Assembly (NCBI GenBank): GCA_965646445.1
Contig: CBFFZW010000045.1
Span: 1-34,405 of the forward strand
DNA from: UBA11524 sp965646445
Lineage (GTDB): Bacteria > Bacillota > Clostridia > Christensenellales > Aristaeellaceae
Reading direction: 5' to 3'
Length of the DNA: 34,405 nucleotides
Below the pieces are notes generated by a model that was not told where the DNA came from, did no database searches, and saw nothing but the letters and a program-made list of their open reading frames with translations. Position 1 is the stretch's first letter, and each line of letters begins with the position of its first letter. The translations under genes were made by a program, and so were the position numbers. Below, piece after piece: positions 23,683 through 31,802 of the stretch.

Positions 23683-23720
23683 CCTCTGGAGGGCAGGGCG
23701 AAAGCCTTGCCTTCCAGAGG
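23683..23720 (+). other. Intra-operon 17-bp hairpin with GAAA loop
   Basis: CCTCTGGAGGGCAGGGC (23683-23699) pairs with GCCTTGCCTTCCAGAGG (23704-23720), with two G-U pairs and a GAAA tetraloop. No T-run follows. Placed between binding-protein and permease genes, it may protect the upstream mRNA from 3' decay and so raise binding-protein levels, as in malE-malF operons. The role is inferred. Confidence 0.8.
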
Positions 23721-23756
23721 TTCCGAAAGAAAATAACATGATGAGGTGATTCGCTT

Positions 23757-24683
23757 ATGTCACAGCAGACTGTCCGCGCCGGCCAAAGACAACGCAAGCA
23801 TCGCTCCCCCACACAGCGGATGGACTATACCACCGCCTATCTGATGATCATTCCTTCCCTTGTCCTGCTGGGCATTTTTGTTCTTTGGCCGCTTTATCAG
23901 TCCATTACGCATTCGCTGACGGATTGGAATTTCTACAATTCCACCTTTGTGGGCCTGAAGAACTACCGTGTGGCCTTCAAGAACCCGACCTTCCTCAAGG
24001 CTTTTTCCAACAGCCTCAAGTACATTGTCATTTCCGTGCCGCTGGGCATTATTCTGCCTTTCCTGTTCGCGCATCTTGTTCGCAGCCTGAAGGGCCTGTA
24101 CGCTGGCCTTGTCAAAACAACCTTGTATATTCCGTCGATTATTTCTGGCGTAATTGCTTCGGTTATCTTCCTGTTCATTTTTGATTATCAGGGCGGTATC
24201 ATCAACAACCTGCTTCGCACCCTGGGCTTCCAGCGGTATAACTTTATGGCGCATCCTATGTCGGCCATGCTGTCCATTATCTTTACGGGGTTCTGGGGCG
24301 GCTTCGGCTACAACACCCTGTACCAGCTGGCCGGCCTGAACAACATTCCCGACAGCTATTATGAGGCCGCGGCGCTGGACGGCTGCGGCGGCTTCAAGCG
24401 CATGATTTATGTGACCATCCCCTGTATGAAGAACATTTTCCTGCTGTGCCTGGTCAACGGCATCACCGGCCAGCTGATGATGATGGAGCTGCCCATGCTG
24501 ATGACCAACGGCGGCCCCAGCAACGGCACCATCACGCCGGTGCTCTACATCTACAACATGTTTTCCGACAGCGCGGTTTCCATGGGCTATGTGCTGGCCT
24601 GCGCGGTGATTATGATGATCTTCTCCAGCGTGCTGACTTCCATCTCCTTCTTCTTCCTCAAGCCGGATAAGTCCCTGGAATAA
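23757..24683 (+). CDS. Sugar ABC transporter permease (MalF/UgpA type)
   Basis: A 308-residue membrane protein with six predicted helices. The EAA loop that docks the ATPase reads YEAAALDGCGGFKRMIYVTIP, the pattern of carbohydrate-uptake CUT1 permeases. The start ATG has GAGGTGA upstream. It pairs with the next permease to form the channel. No ATPase gene is in the window, so a shared MsmK-type ATPase encoded elsewhere is likely. Confidence 0.94.
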   Translation: MSQQTVRAGQRQRKHRSPTQRMDYTTAYLMIIPSLVLLGIFVLWPLYQSITHSLTDWNFYNSTFVGLKNYRVAFKNPTFLKAFSNSLKYIVISVPLGIILPFLFAHLVRSLKGLYAGLVKTTLYIPSIISGVIASVIFLFIFDYQGGIINNLLRTLGFQRYNFMAHPMSAMLSIIFTGFWGGFGYNTLYQLAGLNNIPDSYYEAAALDGCGGFKRMIYVTIPCMKNIFLLCLVNGITGQLMMMELPMLMTNGGPSNGTITPVLYIYNMFSDSAVSMGYVLACAVIMMIFSSVLTSISFFFLKPDKSLE

Positions 24684-24724
24684 CGCGCGCTATCGTGACC
24701 GATTGAAAAAGGAGTTGAAAGAGC

Positions 24725-25558
24725 ATGATTGCCAACGAAGGAAAAATGTTCAAGGTTTTCGCATGGTTCTTCTGTGCTATTCTGGTTGTGTTATGCATGT
24801 TCCCGCTGATCTGGATGGTGTTTTCCTCCTTCAAGCTGGATCGTGAGGTGTGGGCCTATCCCATCCGTATTCTGCCGCGCCGCTGGCTGACCAACAATTA
24901 TGTGACGCTGTTTACCAACAAAACGCTGGACTACACCAAGGCGCTGGTGAATACCGGCATCGTCGCCGTGGCGCACACGGTGCTGTCCCTGTTCATCGAG
25001 ACCATGGCGGCCTACGCCTACGCCCGGCTGGAATTCCCCTACAAGAAGCTGTTCTGGCGGGTGACGCTGTTCACCATGTTCATTCCCAACATCGCCATCC
25101 TGCTGACCTCCTTCGTGGTCGTCAAGCAGCTGGGGATGCTCAACACGCTGTGGGTGCTGATTGTTCCCTCCCTGGCGGGCGCCGGCGCCATCTTCTTCTA
25201 CCGGCAGTTCTTCCTGAACATCCCCATGTCCATGGAGGAGGCCGCCCTGGTGGACGGCGCGTCCCGCTTCCGCATCTATTGGGAGGTGTTCCTGCCCAAC
25301 GCGAAGTCCCCCATGGTGCTGCTGGGCACCGGCTGCTTCATCGGCTGCTGGAATGCCTTCATATGGCCGTCGATGACCATCATGGATCCGAGCAAGTTCC
25401 AGGTGATGCAGATCGTCCGCTCCTTCCGCAACCAGTATACGGAGGCTTACGGCGTCGTCATGGCGGCGTCCGTCATCGGCGTGATTCCGCCGCTGCTGGT
25501 CTTCATGTTCTTCCAGAAGGATATTGTCAAGGGCATGCTGATTTCCGGTATTAAGTAA
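24725..25558 (+). CDS. Sugar ABC transporter permease (MalG/UgpE type)
   Basis: A 277-residue membrane protein with six predicted helices. It has the EAA loop EEAALVDGASRFRIYWEVFLP and the family's typical N-terminus (CMFPLIWMVFSSFK). AAAAAGGAG precedes the ATG. It forms the second half of the importer with the upstream permease. The stop lies 17 bases before the first DUF4185 gene, so hydrolase genes are on the same transcript as the transporter. Confidence 0.94.
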   Translation: MIANEGKMFKVFAWFFCAILVVLCMFPLIWMVFSSFKLDREVWAYPIRILPRRWLTNNYVTLFTNKTLDYTKALVNTGIVAVAHTVLSLFIETMAAYAYARLEFPYKKLFWRVTLFTMFIPNIAILLTSFVVVKQLGMLNTLWVLIVPSLAGAGAIFFYRQFFLNIPMSMEEAALVDGASRFRIYWEVFLPNAKSPMVLLGTGCFIGCWNAFIWPSMTIMDPSKFQVMQIVRSFRNQYTEAYGVVMAASVIGVIPPLLVFMFFQKDIVKGMLISGIK

Positions 25559-25574
25559 TAAGGAGAAAACATCC

Positions 25575-26708
25575 ATGATGAAGCGACTGCTTGCCCTCCT
25601 GACGGCGGGCTGCCTGGCCCTTACCTTCACCACTGCCCTGGCGGACGAGGCCGATCAGGCGGTGTGGTCGCTGCCCGGCAAGGCCGATGCTCTGAGCAAA
25701 TCCCTGATCCGCACCAAGACGGAAAGCGTGAGCTGGATCACCGGCGAGGACAGCCCCAACAAGACCCTTTCCCGCTTCAATGTGTGGGGAACCGACGTTG
25801 GCACCATGGGCGTGATGAACGACAAGGTGTACATGTTTGTGGGCGACACCTACGCCGACGAGCATCACACGCAGGATTGGCGCAGCAATGTGCTTTTCAT
25901 CATCGAGGATGACGATCCCTCCGATGGCCTGACCATTACCGGCGCCATCACGGACGAGACCGGGCGTGCCAGGGAGATCATCCCGAGCCGCAAGGTGGAT
26001 CAGGATCAGGTGACCACCATCCCCACCAATGTTTTTTCCGTGGATGATACGCTGTACTGCAACTACATGTCCATCTCTCACTGGAACGCCAAGGGCGGCT
26101 CCTGGGAGTGCGCCTATTCCAGGCTGACCCGCTCGACCGACGAGGGGCAGACCTGGGAGGATCTGACCGATGTCACCTGGCCGGAGGACTGCAACTTCAT
26201 GCAGACCGCCAACTATCGCGTGGGGGACACCATGTACTTCTGGGGCATCCCGGAGGGCCGCTTCGGCGGCGTGGCCCTGATGAAGTGCGATGTGCATGAG
26301 CTGGACAATTTTGAGGCGTACAGCTACTTCACCGGCTGCGATGACAACGATGAGCCCCAGTGGGTCAAGGGCAGCGAGGGCATTCACCAGGCGAAGGTCA
26401 TCATCCGCGATCCCGTGGGCGAGCTGTCTGTGACCTACAATGAGTACCTGGGCAACTTCATCATGACCTACCTGAACGAATCCATGGGCGCCGTCGTCAT
26501 GCGTGAGGGCGTCACCCCCTGGGGCCCCTGGAGCCGCAACGAGACCATCCTGGCAGCGTGCTACGACTATACGGCCTGCTACGGCGGCTTCCTGTGCGAT
26601 AAGTATATGGAGGACGGCGGCAAAACCTTCTACTTTGCCATGAGCCAGTTCTGGCCCCTGTACAATATCCGGTGGATGAAGGCCACCCTGCCGGACATCG
26701 AACGATAA
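25575..26708 (+). CDS. Secreted DUF4185 (GH183-like) protein, copy 1
   Basis: A 377-residue protein with a signal peptide cleaved near ALA-DEAD (about residue 23), so it acts outside the membrane. The mature part is an all-beta fold with family motifs WGTDVGTMGVMNDKVYMFVGDT: Asp74 and Asp91 are candidate catalytic acids, with DWRSN (101-105) after them. DUF4185 contains the founding members of CAZy family GH183, endo-acting D-arabinofuranases. AAGGAG precedes the ATG nine bases away. Copy 2 follows at once and is clearly a tandem duplicate. Enzymatic action on D-arabinan is inferred from family and from the GH172 neighbour; another furanose polymer is possible. Confidence 0.78.
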   Translation: MMKRLLALLTAGCLALTFTTALADEADQAVWSLPGKADALSKSLIRTKTESVSWITGEDSPNKTLSRFNVWGTDVGTMGVMNDKVYMFVGDTYADEHHTQDWRSNVLFIIEDDDPSDGLTITGAITDETGRAREIIPSRKVDQDQVTTIPTNVFSVDDTLYCNYMSISHWNAKGGSWECAYSRLTRSTDEGQTWEDLTDVTWPEDCNFMQTANYRVGDTMYFWGIPEGRFGGVALMKCDVHELDNFEAYSYFTGCDDNDEPQWVKGSEGIHQAKVIIRDPVGELSVTYNEYLGNFIMTYLNESMGAVVMREGVTPWGPWSRNETILAACYDYTACYGGFLCDKYMEDGGKTFYFAMSQFWPLYNIRWMKATLPDIER

Positions 26709-26756
26709 AGAAGGCTGCTTGCTTTTCCGGTATTCAATGAAAAGGAGATTATGCCC

Positions 26757-27884
26757 ATGATGAAGCGACTGTTTGCCCTCCTGACGGCGGGCTGTCTGGC
26801 CCTGGCCTGCATTCCTGCTTTGGCGGACGAGGCCGATCAGGCGGTGTGGTCGCTGCCCGGCAAGGCCGACGCCCTGAGCAGTTCCCTGAACGGTGTCAAG
26901 GTGGACAGCGTAGAATGGATCACCGGTGAGGACAGCCCCAACAAGACCCTTTCCCGTTTCAACGTGTGGGGCACCGACCTGGGCGCCATGGCGGAAATGA
27001 ACGGCAAGGTGTACATGTTCGGCGGCGATACCTTTTCCGATGCCAACAGCAATGACTGGCGCAGCAATGTGCTCTTCGTCATTGAGGATGACGTTCCCTC
27101 CGACGGCCTGACCATCACCGGCGCCGTGGTGGACGGCCGGGGCAAGGCCAAGGAGCTCATCCGCAGCCGCAAGCGGGACGGCGACCAGGTTACCTGCATC
27201 CCCACCAACATTTTCGCGGTGGACGATACGCTGTACTGCATTTACATGTCCGTCTCCCACTGGAACGAGAAGGGCGGCTCCTGGGAATGCGGGTATTCCG
27301 GCCTGACCCGCTCGAAGGATGAGGGGAAGACCTGGGAAAAGCTGACGAAGGTCACCTGGCCCGGCGACTCCAACTTTATCCAGACGGCCAATTACCGTGT
27401 GGGCGACACCATGTACCTCTGGGGCATTCCCGCGGGCCGCTTCGGCGGCGTGGCGCTGATGAAATGCGACGTGCGTGAATTGGAAGACCTGGAGGCGTAC
27501 AGCTACTTCACCGGCTGCGACGACAGCGGCGAGCCCCAGTGGGTCAGGGGCAGCGAGGGCATTCCGCAGGCCAAGGTCATCATCCGCGACCCCGTGGGCG
27601 AAATCTCGGTGATCTACAACGAATACCTGGGCAACTTCATCATGACCTACCTGAACGAGGACAAGGCCGCCGTCGTCATGCGCGAGGGCGTCACCCCCTG
27701 GGGTCCCTGGGGCGATGAAGCCATCCTGGCGAGGGGTGCGGACTACGCCTCCCTCTACGGCGGGTTCATGTGCGACAAATATGTGGAGGACGGCGGCAAG
27801 ACGTTCTACTTTGCCATGAGTCAGTTCTTTCCCCTGTACAATATTCGGTGGATGAAGGCGGAGCTGCCGGACATCCAGCGATAA
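26757..27884 (+). CDS. Secreted DUF4185 (GH183-like) protein, copy 2
   Basis: A 375-residue tandem paralogue of the preceding gene. Most residues are the same along the whole length, including the start MMKRL, the mature N-terminus DEADQAVWSLPGKADAL, Asp74 and Asp91 in GTDLG and GDT, and the C-terminus. Differences lie mainly in surface segments (KVDSVEW, SDANSNDWRSN, GRGKAKELIRSRKRDG). A Cys at the end of its signal peptide (LALAC) is not a standard lipobox. The third in-frame ATG option is avoided; the chosen one is nine bases after AAGGAG, matching copy 1. The pair may have split substrate preferences. Confidence 0.78.
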   Translation: MMKRLFALLTAGCLALACIPALADEADQAVWSLPGKADALSSSLNGVKVDSVEWITGEDSPNKTLSRFNVWGTDLGAMAEMNGKVYMFGGDTFSDANSNDWRSNVLFVIEDDVPSDGLTITGAVVDGRGKAKELIRSRKRDGDQVTCIPTNIFAVDDTLYCIYMSVSHWNEKGGSWECGYSGLTRSKDEGKTWEKLTKVTWPGDSNFIQTANYRVGDTMYLWGIPAGRFGGVALMKCDVRELEDLEAYSYFTGCDDSGEPQWVRGSEGIPQAKVIIRDPVGEISVIYNEYLGNFIMTYLNEDKAAVVMREGVTPWGPWGDEAILARGADYASLYGGFMCDKYVEDGGKTFYFAMSQFFPLYNIRWMKAELPDIQR

Positions 27885-27920
27885 AACACAGCCATATCGG
27901 TATTGAAAAGGAGTGTTCGT

Positions 27921-28985
27921 ATGCTGAATCAACTCGCGGCAATCAGGCATCACCAACTGGTTTCCATCTCTCCGGAAAATCTCGATGGCACGAAGGGCCG
28001 CGGCGGCGCGATGCCTGTGGAGCAGGGCTCCTCCAGGGAAGCGGCCCGGGACTTGGGTACCGGCTGGAAGGTCAACCCCCGGATGTTCATCGAGCCCCAT
28101 CAGACGCTGACCCTGGCGGATGTGAAGGATCAGGGTGAGATCACACAGATATGGCTGACCCCCACCGGCTACTGGCGGGGCCAGATTCTTCGGTTCTACT
28201 GGGACGGGGAGGAGACCCCGGCGGTGGAGGTTCCCCTGGGCGACTTCTTCGCCTGCGGCATGAACCAGTATGCCCAGGTCAGCTCCATTCCCGTGTGCGT
28301 CAACCCCGGCAGCGCCTTCAACTGCTACTGGACCATGCCCTTCCGCAAGGGCTTCCGCATCACGCTGGAAAACCGCAATGAGGACCAGGTGGTGGTCTAC
28401 TATCAGATCAACTACATCCGCAAGCCCGTGGCGGAGGACGCGGCCTATTTCCACGCCCAGTTCCGCCGGGTGAATCCGCTGCCCTACAAGCAGGACTTCA
28501 CCATGCTGGACAACATCCAGGGCACGGGCCACTATGCCGGCACCTACATGATCTGGGGCAGCAACAGCTGCGGCTGGTGGGGCGAGGGCGAGGTCAAGAT
28601 GTTTGTGGACGGCGACAAGGAATATCCCTCCGTCTGCTACACCGGCACCGAGGATTACTTCTGCGGCTCCTATGATTTTGAGGATCCCGTGACCCATGAC
28701 CGCTATGTGCCCTACACCACGCCCTACTGCGGCCTGTGCCAGGTCATCACGCCCAACACGCTGTACCGCTCCCAGATGCGTTTTGGCATGTATCGCTGGC
28801 ACATCACCGACCCGGTTTATTTCGAGAAGGACATCCGCGTGACCATCCAGGCCCTGGGCTGGCGCAGCGGCGGACGCTATCTGCCCCTGCAGGATGATAT
28901 TTCCTGCGTCAGCTACTTCTACCTGGATAAGCCCTCCTGTCAGCTGCCCCCGCTGGGCTCCTTTGACGATCTGGAGTTGATTTAA
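27921..28985 (+). CDS. DUF2961 / GH172-family glycoside hydrolase
   Basis: A 354-residue protein without a signal peptide. DUF2961 is now CAZy family GH172, whose members act on furanose sugars: alpha-D-arabinofuranosidases and alpha-D-fructofuranosidase/difructose-dianhydride enzymes, working as trimers or higher assemblies. The family core is clear: GWWGEGEVKMFVDGD with Glu222 and Glu224, then YTGTEDYF with Glu244; these hold the likely catalytic pair. The single-domain jelly-roll length is normal. AAAAGGAG lies seven bases before the ATG. As a cytoplasmic exo-enzyme beside an importer and secreted DUF4185 proteins it would finish off imported oligosaccharides. Arabinan versus fructan cannot be settled from sequence. 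Confidence 0.9.
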   Translation: MLNQLAAIRHHQLVSISPENLDGTKGRGGAMPVEQGSSREAARDLGTGWKVNPRMFIEPHQTLTLADVKDQGEITQIWLTPTGYWRGQILRFYWDGEETPAVEVPLGDFFACGMNQYAQVSSIPVCVNPGSAFNCYWTMPFRKGFRITLENRNEDQVVVYYQINYIRKPVAEDAAYFHAQFRRVNPLPYKQDFTMLDNIQGTGHYAGTYMIWGSNSCGWWGEGEVKMFVDGDKEYPSVCYTGTEDYFCGSYDFEDPVTHDRYVPYTTPYCGLCQVITPNTLYRSQMRFGMYRWHITDPVYFEKDIRVTIQALGWRSGGRYLPLQDDISCVSYFYLDKPSCQLPPLGSFDDLELI

Positions 28986-28991
28986 CCGCCT

Positions 28992-29019
28992 GGGCAGATG
29001 GGGACAAACTCATCTGCCC
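28992..29019 (+). terminator. Hairpin after the GH172 gene
   Basis: GGGCAGATG (28992-29000) pairs perfectly with CATCTGCCC (29011-29019) around ten bases; GTTTCCTT follows. It is a moderate intrinsic terminator that would separate the first operon from the next, which has its own promoter. Confidence 0.6.
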
Positions 29020-29095
29020 GTTTCCTTGAAAAGGGAAGCCGCGCTGAAGGCGTTAATGCCTATGGGGCGGATTTCCTGATATATGCTGTCATGGA

Positions 29096-29124
29096 TTGAC
29101 GGCGCATGCTTCTTGCGCTATACT
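29096..29124 (+). promoter_or_regulatory. Promoter of the phosphoesterase-MFS operon
   Basis: TTGACG (29096-29101) and TATACT (29119-29124) are separated by 17 bp. Transcription would begin near 29132, giving a leader of about 100 bases. Confidence 0.72.
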
Positions 29125-29229
29125 GCCCGTGGTGAGACAGACCGATCTTCCTTCGTCAATGCCCGGTCTTCTCCCTTTTCCCGACCCTCCTGGACGGATG
29201 GAGGATCTTCGCTTGAAGGAAGTGAAGCC

Positions 29230-30336
29230 ATGCTGACCCATATTGCCACGGCGGATTGGCGGGACAAGCGCCGGGTGCTGGCAACGTCGGACATCCACGC
29301 CCATCCTGACGAGCTTCGGGCGGTGCTGAAGGCGGCGGATTATGCGCCGGAGGCCGATGCCCTGGCCATCTGCGGCGACCTGCTGGAAAAGGGCCGAAAA
29401 AACCTGGAGACCCTGCGCCTGGTCATGGCGCTTGCCGAGCGGGGCGATGTCCGCACCCTGGTGGGCAACGCGGATGTGACGCTGATCCACCTGCTCACGG
29501 GGGACGACGAGCAGCGCCGTCAGGCCCAGGCGCGCATGGTGCGCAACAAGGGCTGGTGGGGCTGGACCGTGTGGGACGAGGTGTGCGGCGAGCTGGGCCT
29601 GGCCTTCACCCCTGACATGGATTTTGAGGCCGTCATTCCCCGGGCGCGCCGCCATCTGGCAAGGGAGATCGACTTCCTGGCTGCCCTGCCCACGGTGCTG
29701 GATACGCCGGGTATGATCTTCGTTCACGCCGGGCTGACGACAGAGGCGCTGGCCGAACTGGAAGGGACGGACAACGCCCCGCTCATCCGCATGGATGATT
29801 TCTTCCATCAGGCGCCCGCCTTCAGCAAGCAGGTGGTGACGGGGCATTGGCCCGTGGGTCTGCTCTGGCCCGACCGGCTGAGCATGAATCCCCTGGCGGA
29901 CAAAACGCGCAATCTCATCTGCATCGACGGGGGCATGGGCGTCAAGCGCATGGGGCAGATCAATCTGCTGAGCTTCCCGGCGGAGGGCGGCGGCTTCACC
30001 TGGGTCAGCGGCGACAGCCTGCCCAGATGCAGGGCGCTGGCGTCGCAGTCGGCTTCCCCCGGACGCTGCGTGCGCTGGACAAACCGCTTCCCGGATGCCA
30101 TCAAAAGCCTGGGCGACATCAGCGAAATCGTCCTGGGGGGCGAGACGATGCTGGTGCCCACCGCCTTTCTGTATGACGGCGGGGGCGGCAGGATCGCCTG
30201 CGACGATGTGACGGACGCCCGCCTGGCGGTCAGTCCCGGCGACATCCTCCATTGCGTGGAGGCCGCCGGAGAGGGAATTTTCTGCAAGCTCAACGGTCTT
30301 TGCGGCTGGTATGACGGGCCGGTGCAATGGCTGTAA
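29230..30336 (+). CDS. Calcineurin-like metallophosphoesterase
   Basis: A 368-residue cytoplasmic protein of the PPP/metallophosphatase type. Metal motifs are SDIHAH (20-25, Asp21 and His23), GDLLEKG (49-55, Asp50), a GN box, HAGL with His166 and TGHWP with His206. In most members the GN box reads GNHE; here it is GNADV (79-83), so the catalytic His is Ala and activity may be changed or lost. The last 110 residues form an extra beta-rich domain. GAAGGAAG precedes the ATG. The gene starts the second operon, with an MFS transporter 18 bases later. Substrate unknown. Confidence 0.8.
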   Translation: MLTHIATADWRDKRRVLATSDIHAHPDELRAVLKAADYAPEADALAICGDLLEKGRKNLETLRLVMALAERGDVRTLVGNADVTLIHLLTGDDEQRRQAQARMVRNKGWWGWTVWDEVCGELGLAFTPDMDFEAVIPRARRHLAREIDFLAALPTVLDTPGMIFVHAGLTTEALAELEGTDNAPLIRMDDFFHQAPAFSKQVVTGHWPVGLLWPDRLSMNPLADKTRNLICIDGGMGVKRMGQINLLSFPAEGGGFTWVSGDSLPRCRALASQSASPGRCVRWTNRFPDAIKSLGDISEIVLGGETMLVPTAFLYDGGGGRIACDDVTDARLAVSPGDILHCVEAAGEGIFCKLNGLCGWYDGPVQWL

Positions 30337-30354
30337 CGAATGAGAGGCAAGCGC

Positions 30355-31740
30355 ATGAACAAGCAGCGGCCGAGTCTTGTGCACTTCAAGCGGATTTATA
30401 ACCCCAAGGATGTTTACGGCCAGGGCCGCCTGGTCGCCCTGCTGGACAGCCTCATCACCGGTGTGTACAATGTCTTCATCACCGGCATTTTTTACACCGG
30501 CTTTTTGAGCATGTACGGCATTTCCATCACCGGGGTGGGTATCGTTACCTTCATTCCCTACCTGGCCAACTGCTTCAGCATCTTTTCAGCGGATGTCCTG
30601 AGCCATTTCAAGCACCGAAAGGCGGCGCTGCTGGGCGCCAAGGTGATCTTCTATGGCCTGTACATCATCGCCACGACGGTGATGCCTCAGTTTGTCACCG
30701 AGCCCAAGGCGCGGCTGCACTGGCTGATCGCCATCCTGTTTGTGGCCCACGCGGTCTACGCGCTGTTTTCCCCGGGTTTTACCTCCTGGTACTACCACTT
30801 CTTCCCGGAGGATAACCAGGAACGGACGCAGTACTTTATGTACAATCAGTTCATCACCAGTGTGCTGTCCCATGTGGTGCTGCTGGTGAGCAGCGTGCTG
30901 GCGGACGCGGTGTCCGCGTCGGCGTATCAGGAGCAGCTGATCCTGGGCTTCCGCTACTTCGCGTTTGTGCTGGTGTTGGTGGACGTGGCGGTGCAGGCCC
31001 TGGCCAAGGAGTTTGACGAAAACGGCCAGGAGCGCGTGAAGATCAAGGACGTGCTGACGCTGCCCTTCGGTCAAAAAAAATTCCTTTGCTGTATGGGGCT
31101 GATGTTCTTCTGGAACCTCCACGCCAACCTGAGCAACGGTTTGTGGTCCTACCACCTGCTCAACGACATGCACTTCAGCTATCTGCTGATTAACGTCATG
31201 GCTTCGCTGTATGTGGTGATTTTCGCGGTCACGGCGCCCTTCTGGCGCAGATCGGTGGACAGGTATTCCTGGATTCGCACCTTCGGCATCGCGAACCTCT
31301 GCTGGACCGTGACGGAATTCGCGTTCTTCTGCATGACGCCGGAGCGCGGCTGGATGTATGTGCCCCTGATGCTGATTCAGCAGGTGCTGAACGTGGGGCT
31401 GAACCTGTCCTACGCCAATGTGCTCTACATGAACCTGCCCAAGGAGAACGCCACGTCCTACATTGCGTTCCAGACCATCGGGTGCAACATTTTCGCCTTC
31501 CTGGGGCTGACCATCGGCACCTGGATCTCCTCCCTCAACAACGGGCAGACCATCCCCCTGCTGGGGATGGACGTGTATCCGCTGCTGTTCACCTGTATCT
31601 TCAGAGGGATCAATGCCCTGGTCATCGGCCTGGTGTGCATCAAGGGCTGGCGGCTTTTTTCCAGCCCGTCGGAAATAGAGCGCGTTGATGACATCGCGCA
31701 GGCCAGGCGGAAGACGGCGCTTCGCGGCAGGGCCGGCTGA
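30355..31740 (+). CDS. MFS-type transporter
   Basis: A 461-residue membrane protein with about 12 hydrophobic segments in two groups, with a loop near residues 220-240 (KEFDENGQERVKIKD). The overall look is of the major facilitator superfamily, and many such proteins sit in glycan-use loci as sugar carriers. The second ATG is chosen because AGAGG lies seven bases before; the first has none. It lies between a phosphoesterase and a toroid-type glycosidase-like gene. Transported compound unknown. Confidence 0.8.
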   Translation: MNKQRPSLVHFKRIYNPKDVYGQGRLVALLDSLITGVYNVFITGIFYTGFLSMYGISITGVGIVTFIPYLANCFSIFSADVLSHFKHRKAALLGAKVIFYGLYIIATTVMPQFVTEPKARLHWLIAILFVAHAVYALFSPGFTSWYYHFFPEDNQERTQYFMYNQFITSVLSHVVLLVSSVLADAVSASAYQEQLILGFRYFAFVLVLVDVAVQALAKEFDENGQERVKIKDVLTLPFGQKKFLCCMGLMFFWNLHANLSNGLWSYHLLNDMHFSYLLINVMASLYVVIFAVTAPFWRRSVDRYSWIRTFGIANLCWTVTEFAFFCMTPERGWMYVPLMLIQQVLNVGLNLSYANVLYMNLPKENATSYIAFQTIGCNIFAFLGLTIGTWISSLNNGQTIPLLGMDVYPLLFTCIFRGINALVIGLVCIKGWRLFSSPSEIERVDDIAQARRKTALRGRAG

Positions 31741-31802
31741 AACAATACTGCGCGGAATCGGGCTGAATACCCTGATTTCCGCCGAAAAAGGAGCGCACCA
31801 TC

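Noticed and set aside
25551..28802. A 1083-codon open frame on the minus strand across the permease end, both DUF4185 genes and GH172
   Set aside because: It mirrors real plus-strand genes with family motifs, signal peptides and ribosome binding sites. Long antisense frames are a product of high third-position GC, and its internal repeat only mirrors the tandem DUF4185 pair.
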